Source: Bordetella parapertussis
GTDB lineage: Bacteria > Pseudomonadota > Gammaproteobacteria > Burkholderiales > Burkholderiaceae_B
Direction of reading: 5' to 3'
Length of the DNA: 10,047 nt
Assembly (NCBI GenBank): GCA_945911685.1
Contig: CAMEAW010000095.1
Span: 1 to 10,047 of the forward strand
Under the pieces are notes generated by a model. The model did not search any database, was not told the origin of the DNA, and saw only the letters and a list, made by a program, of their open reading frames with translations. Shown here piece by piece: positions 7,530-10,047 of the stretch (positions are counted from its first letter, which is position 1; the number at the start of each line of letters is the position of its first letter). Made by a program: the position numbers and the translations under genes.

Positions 7530-8519
7530 ATGACTTTATCAAAAACCATTCGTGGTGCCTTGCTCGCAGCGGGTTTAATCTCCTCTGCTGTTACAGGTGT
7601 CGCCCACGCGCAAGCCTACCCCTCTAAACCGGTGTCACTCATTGTGCCGTTTGCAGCAGGTGGTCCGACCGACGTCTTGGCACGTACAGTAGCAGTCTCC
7701 ATGTCTAAAAGTCTGGGTCAGACTGTCGTAGTAGAAAATCGCCTGGGTGCGGGTGGTACGGTTGCCTCCAATGTGGTGGCCAAGGCCGCCCCAGATGGTT
7801 ACACCTTGTTCATTCACCACAATGGCATGGCCACGGCGCCAACGCTTTATCGCAAACTGCCCTTCAACGCCTTAACCGATTTCACTTACATCAGCCTGCT
7901 TGCCGATGTGCCGATGACGTTATTAGGCAGCAAGAAGTTTCCGCCCAACACCATGCCTGAATTCATCAAGTATGCAAAAGAGCAGGGCGACAAAATCAAT
8001 CTGGCCAATGCTGGATTGGGTGCAGTCTCGCAACTGTGTGGCACCTTGTTACAACAAGCATTAGGCGTGGGCTTTACTGCGATCCCCTACTCGGGCACAG
8101 CCCCGGCCATGGTGGCACTGCTGGGCGGTCAACTGGATGTGCTGTGTGATCAAACCACCCAGACGCTGCCGCAAATAAAAGGTAATACAGTCAAACTGTA
8201 TGGCGTGACCTCGGCCGAGCGCTTGTCGTATCTGCCTGACGTACCGACTTTGCGCGAAAGCGGCTTAAAAGACTTTGAGATCGTTGTGTGGCACGGCATT
8301 TACGGCCCTAAGGGCATGGCACCTGACGTCGTGACCAAGGTCAATAAGGCTGTGCAAGACGCTCTTAAAGATCCAGATGTGATTCAAAAAGCGGGTGACT
8401 TAGGTGCAGTGATTGTTCCTGTTGCCAAACAAACTCCAGCCGCACTGCAAGAGTGGTTGACGCTAGAGATCGCTAAATGGGCGCCTTTGCTCAAAGCAGC
8501 GAATCAGTACGCCGACTAA
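7530..8519 (+). CDS. Bug-family periplasmic solute-binding protein (TctC/BugD-like)
   Basis: Periplasmic binding protein of the tripartite tricarboxylate transporter (TTT) class; Bug proteins bind carboxylates, amino acids such as aspartate or glutamate, or related small acids. The 329 residues begin with a Sec signal peptide (Lys5/Arg8, hydrophobic 9-22, cleavage after AHA at 27). The mature part has the hallmark first ligand loop YPSKPVSLIVPFAAGGPTD (30-48) and the second loop VENRLGAGGTVASNVVAKA (about 71-89). The segment LDVLCDQTTQTLPQI is also seen in one Bug subgroup. The AAGGPTD loop resembles BugD, but the ligand cannot be assigned. The start is set by AGGAAG 6 bases before ATG 7530; an in-frame ATG at 7419 would bury the signal peptide. 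No TctA/TctB membrane genes adjoin, so it is an orphan, which is normal in Bordetella and relatives. A strong terminator follows. Confidence 0.95.
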   Translation: MTLSKTIRGALLAAGLISSAVTGVAHAQAYPSKPVSLIVPFAAGGPTDVLARTVAVSMSKSLGQTVVVENRLGAGGTVASNVVAKAAPDGYTLFIHHNGMATAPTLYRKLPFNALTDFTYISLLADVPMTLLGSKKFPPNTMPEFIKYAKEQGDKINLANAGLGAVSQLCGTLLQQALGVGFTAIPYSGTAPAMVALLGGQLDVLCDQTTQTLPQIKGNTVKLYGVTSAERLSYLPDVPTLRESGLKDFEIVVWHGIYGPKGMAPDVVTKVNKAVQDALKDPDVIQKAGDLGAVIVPVAKQTPAALQEWLTLEIAKWAPLLKAANQYAD

Positions 8520-8543
8520 GCTGGTTGTTTCGACGTGGTTCGC

Positions 8544-8575
8544 AAAAAGGCCTTCCGGAAAGAAGGCCTTTTTTT
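8544..8575 (+). terminator. Strong intrinsic terminator, probably bidirectional
   Basis: AAAAAGGCCTTC (8544-8555) pairs perfectly with GAAGGCCTTTTT (8562-8573) around a 6-base loop, and the T run continues to 8575. It ends the Bug transcript 25 bases after its stop. Because the left arm begins with five A, the minus-strand transcript from metF would also form the same stem followed by U5, so it can stop both convergent units. Confidence 0.92.
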
Positions 8576-8615
8576 ATGGCTCAAAAATGTTGATGCTATG
8601 TTGTATGCCAAGCCT

Positions 8616-8718
8616 ATCAATGACACAACCAGAGAAAATTCAGCAATGCCGAATTGTCGGCCAGTTAGGAGGCCCGACGATGCAAGTTATTTCGATCAAT
8701 GAAACAACCCAATTTAGC
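8616..8718. repeat. Imperfect direct repeat, two copies 79 bases apart
   Basis: ATCAATGACACAACC (8616-8630) and ATCAATGAAACAACC (8695-8709) match at 14 of 15 positions. Each is followed by AATTCAGC or AATTTAGC (8637-8644; 8711-8718) after 6 and 1 bases respectively. The 79-base offset is not a multiple of three, so the copies are in different frames of the small ORF. That argues for a DNA- or RNA-level element, or an old local duplication, rather than repeated peptide. Confidence 0.55.
8648..8678 (+). promoter_or_regulatory. Two mutually exclusive hairpins over a ribosome site
   Basis: Hairpin 1: GCCGA (8648-8652) with TCGGC (8657-8661), 4-base loop. Hairpin 2: GTCGGCC (8656-8662) with GGCCCGAC (8671-8678), one bulged C at 8673 and an 8-base loop that holds AGGA. 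Both use TCGGC (8657-8661), so only one can form at a time. Hairpin 2 pairs the last two G of the AGGAGG ribosome site; hairpin 1 leaves it free. The layout resembles a translational switch, but both stems are short. Confidence 0.25.
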
Positions 8719-8742
8719 CTTGTTGTCGAGATTAGGGCTTAG
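8680..8742 (+). CDS. Candidate small protein (20 aa; up to 51 aa if started upstream)
   Basis: A rightward frame beginning ATG at 8680 (MQVISINET...) ends at TAG 8740-8742, just short of the end of convergent metF. It has the strongest ribosome site in the intergenic region, AGGAGG (8667-8672), 7 bases before the ATG. The same frame is open upstream to ATGs at 8605, 8593 and 8587, giving up to 51 residues with no family I recognise; those upstream ATGs have no ribosome site. It lies downstream of the Bug terminator, so it would need its own promoter; TTGATG (8590-8595) with TATCAA (8615-8620) at a poor 19-base spacing is the only candidate. It may be a real small ORF, a decayed gene end or coincidence; coding is unproven. 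Confidence 0.25.
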   Translation: MQVISINETTQFSLVVEIRA

Positions 8743-8745
8743 GAC

Positions 8746-9591
8746 CTAATCCACCAACCCTCGCCAAATTGCCAGTGTGGCCTCGGCGTTGTTCAACGTA
8801 TAGAAGTGCAGGCCGGGCACATCATTATCCAGTAAGGTTTCGCACAAATCAGTGACCACCTCGGTACCAAACGCGCGAATCGATTCTTTATCATCGCCCA
8901 TTTCAGCCAAACGCAAGCGAATCCAGCGCGGTACTTCAGCACCACACATTTCTGAAAACCGCATGAGTTGTGTGTAATTGGTGATCGGCATAATGCCTGG
9001 CACAATCGGTATCTTCACACCCTTGGCCTGCGCACGATCGACAAAATCAAAGTACGAATCGGCGTTGAAAAAATACTGTGTAATCGCGCTGTCTGCGCCG
9101 GCGTTCACTTTATTTACAAAGTGCGCCAAATCCTGTTCAGGGCCTGCGGCCTGAGGATGCATTTCAGGATACGCCGCCACTTCGATATTAAACCAATCGC
9201 CCGTTTCTTGGCGAATCAATTCAACCAAATCACTGGCATGCCGTAACGCACCCGCTGCATCAGCACCCATGCCCGAAGGCATATCACCGCGCAACGCCAC
9301 GATGCGGCGCACACCTTCTTGGCGATACAGCTGCAACAAAGCCTTGAGCTCGTCGCGACTAGAACCAATACACGACAGGTGGGGCGCCGCATCGCGCCCC
9401 AACTCGCGCAAGACGCGCACGGTATCCAAGGTGCCATCGCGCGTCGAACCACCCGCGCCAAAGGTTACGCTGCAGTAATGCGGATTGATGACCAGCATCT
9501 GCTTCGCGCCCTCAACCAGGCGCTGCTTGGCAGCGTCATCACGTGGCGGGAAAAACTCTAAACTGAACGCACTGCCTGATTGCATCGTCAT
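8746..9591 (-). CDS. metF: 5,10-methylenetetrahydrofolate reductase
   Basis: FAD enzyme that reduces 5,10-methylene-THF to 5-methyl-THF, the methyl donor for methionine synthase; cytoplasmic. The 281-residue TIM-barrel product shows SLEFFPPRD (10-18; Glu12 corresponds to E. coli Glu28), VTFGAGGSTRDGT (42-54), IVALRGDMPSG (97-107; Asp103 corresponds to E. coli Asp120, which contacts FAD), AAYPEMHP (139-146), AITQYFFNADSYFDF (169-183), PIVPGIMPI (195-203) and HFYTLNNAEAT (262-272). Length is slightly below E. coli (296). Two ATG codons stand close together (9591 and 9585); neither has a strong ribosome site. Translation probably couples to the upstream membrane protein gene, whose stop is 3 bases away. 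With fau, it places two folate one-carbon genes around the Bug gene. Confidence 0.98.
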   Translation of the reverse strand: MTMQSGSAFSLEFFPPRDDAAKQRLVEGAKQMLVINPHYCSVTFGAGGSTRDGTLDTVRVLRELGRDAAPHLSCIGSSRDELKALLQLYRQEGVRRIVALRGDMPSGMGADAAGALRHASDLVELIRQETGDWFNIEVAAYPEMHPQAAGPEQDLAHFVNKVNAGADSAITQYFFNADSYFDFVDRAQAKGVKIPIVPGIMPITNYTQLMRFSEMCGAEVPRWIRLRLAEMGDDKESIRAFGTEVVTDLCETLLDNDVPGLHFYTLNNAEATLAIWRGLVD

Positions 9592-9594
9592 TTC

Positions 9595-9933
9595 TTATTT
9601 ATTGATTAAGTTCGTCAAGAAGCCAGAAATCAAGCTGTACAACAATGCGCCGCCCACTGCCCACCAAAAGCCATTGACCTGAAAGCCTTTGAGGATCGAG
9701 CCTGCCAACCAGAACATCAGCGCGTTAATTACAAACAAAAACAAACCAATCGTCACAATTGTGATCGGCAAGGTCAACACCACAAACAAAGGCTTCACCA
9801 ACATGTTGATTAAGCCCAACACCAAGGCTGCCCACATCGCAGACCAGAAGCTCGCCACGACGATGCCGGGCAAGATATATGCAACAACCAATAAGGCGAC
9901 TGCATTGAGTATCCAGACAAGTAGCAAAGTCAT
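9595..9933 (-). CDS. Four-helix membrane protein, phage-holin-IV-like (PF04020 type)
   Basis: A 112-residue, very hydrophobic protein with four predicted membrane helices at about residues 3-24, 28-50, 53-77 and 84-108 and short polar links (NMLVKP at 43-48, LKGFQVNG at 81-88). This size and pattern fit the family annotated as mycobacterial four-TM phage holin superfamily IV (PF04020); despite the name, chromosomal members are widespread in bacteria outside prophages and their function is unknown. The start is ATG 9933, preceded at 6 bases by GGAG; a longer in-frame start at 9996 would add 21 non-hydrophobic residues and lacks that site. It lies 3 bases upstream of metF and is almost certainly co-transcribed with it, a pairing (often with ahcY before it) that I recall from other Burkholderiales. 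Confidence 0.88.
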   Translation of the reverse strand: MTLLLVWILNAVALLVVAYILPGIVVASFWSAMWAALVLGLINMLVKPLFVVLTLPITIVTIGLFLFVINALMFWLAGSILKGFQVNGFWWAVGGALLYSLISGFLTNLINK

Positions 9934-10047
9934 GATGAACTCCGGGTGATTGAAAAAGGTTTGAAGCCAAACGTACTGTCTTACCTGGCACTGCAAAGCA
10001 AGACCGCACGAGCTTGCCTAAAACTACAGACAAACCCGCACGGTGAA
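9934..10047 (-). other. Right flank upstream of the membrane protein gene
   Basis: These 114 bases lie upstream of the holin-like gene and probably contain its leader or promoter. No AhcY C terminus and no strong sigma-70 pair were seen. The only structure found is a 5-base-pair GCAAG/CTTGC match with a 10-base loop around 9997-10017, too weak to call. Confidence 0.4.

Noticed and set aside
9595..9933. Prophage remnant, because of the holin-like family name
   Set aside because: No endolysin, integrase or structural phage gene is near, and the family is common in bacterial chromosomes; the metF linkage fits a housekeeping locus.
9934..10047. SAH riboswitch or ahcY end expected from the metF context
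   Set aside because: No SAH-riboswitch-like core and no AhcY C-terminal residues (HYRY-like) are encoded in any minus-strand frame here.

Overview
The window looks like the chromosome of a betaproteobacterium of the order Burkholderiales, probably near the Alcaligenaceae. Three things point there: an orphan Bug-type periplasmic solute-binding protein, a metF gene directly downstream of a small four-helix 'holin-like' membrane protein gene, and a Slt-type lytic transglycosylase gene joined to a cca gene. Base composition is moderate, neither strongly AT- nor GC-rich by eye. The placement is inferred from protein families and gene order. No database search was possible.

Positions 185-6672 are a leftward (minus-strand) cluster. 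In transcription order it holds a soluble lytic transglycosylase (slt), a CCA-adding tRNA nucleotidyltransferase (cca, sharing a 4-base GTGA overlap with slt), a two-domain PPK2 polyphosphate:AMP phosphotransferase (pap), a HIT-family hydrolase and uracil-DNA glycosylase (ung). Gaps are -4, 63, 35 and 97 bases, so at least parts are probably co-transcribed. The roles are maintenance functions: cell-wall turnover, tRNA 3'-end maturation, adenylate/polyphosphate balance, nucleotide hydrolysis and DNA base-excision repair. Positions 1-184 carry no gene I can defend.

At about 6673-6715 transcription diverges. A 5-formyltetrahydrofolate cyclo-ligase runs rightward (6716-7345), followed after 184 bases with several small inverted repeats by a Bug-family solute-binding protein (7530-8519). 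A strong, potentially bidirectional intrinsic terminator follows at 8544-8575.

Positions 8746-9933 are leftward again: a four-helix membrane protein gene and, 3 bases downstream of it, metF. In related Burkholderiales this pair usually follows ahcY. No ahcY end is visible in the last 114 bases, so ahcY, if present, lies beyond the window.

Most of the window is ordinary core genome, and I see no mobile element, CRISPR array or unmistakable new system. The best unexplained stretch is 8587-8742, between the terminator and the metF end. It has a short rightward ORF with an internal ATG behind a strong ribosome-binding site, two mutually exclusive hairpins over that site, and an imperfect 15-base direct repeat that is out of frame with the ORF. 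The cca product, with a degenerate HD region and an inserted low-complexity segment, is the most unusual protein feature.
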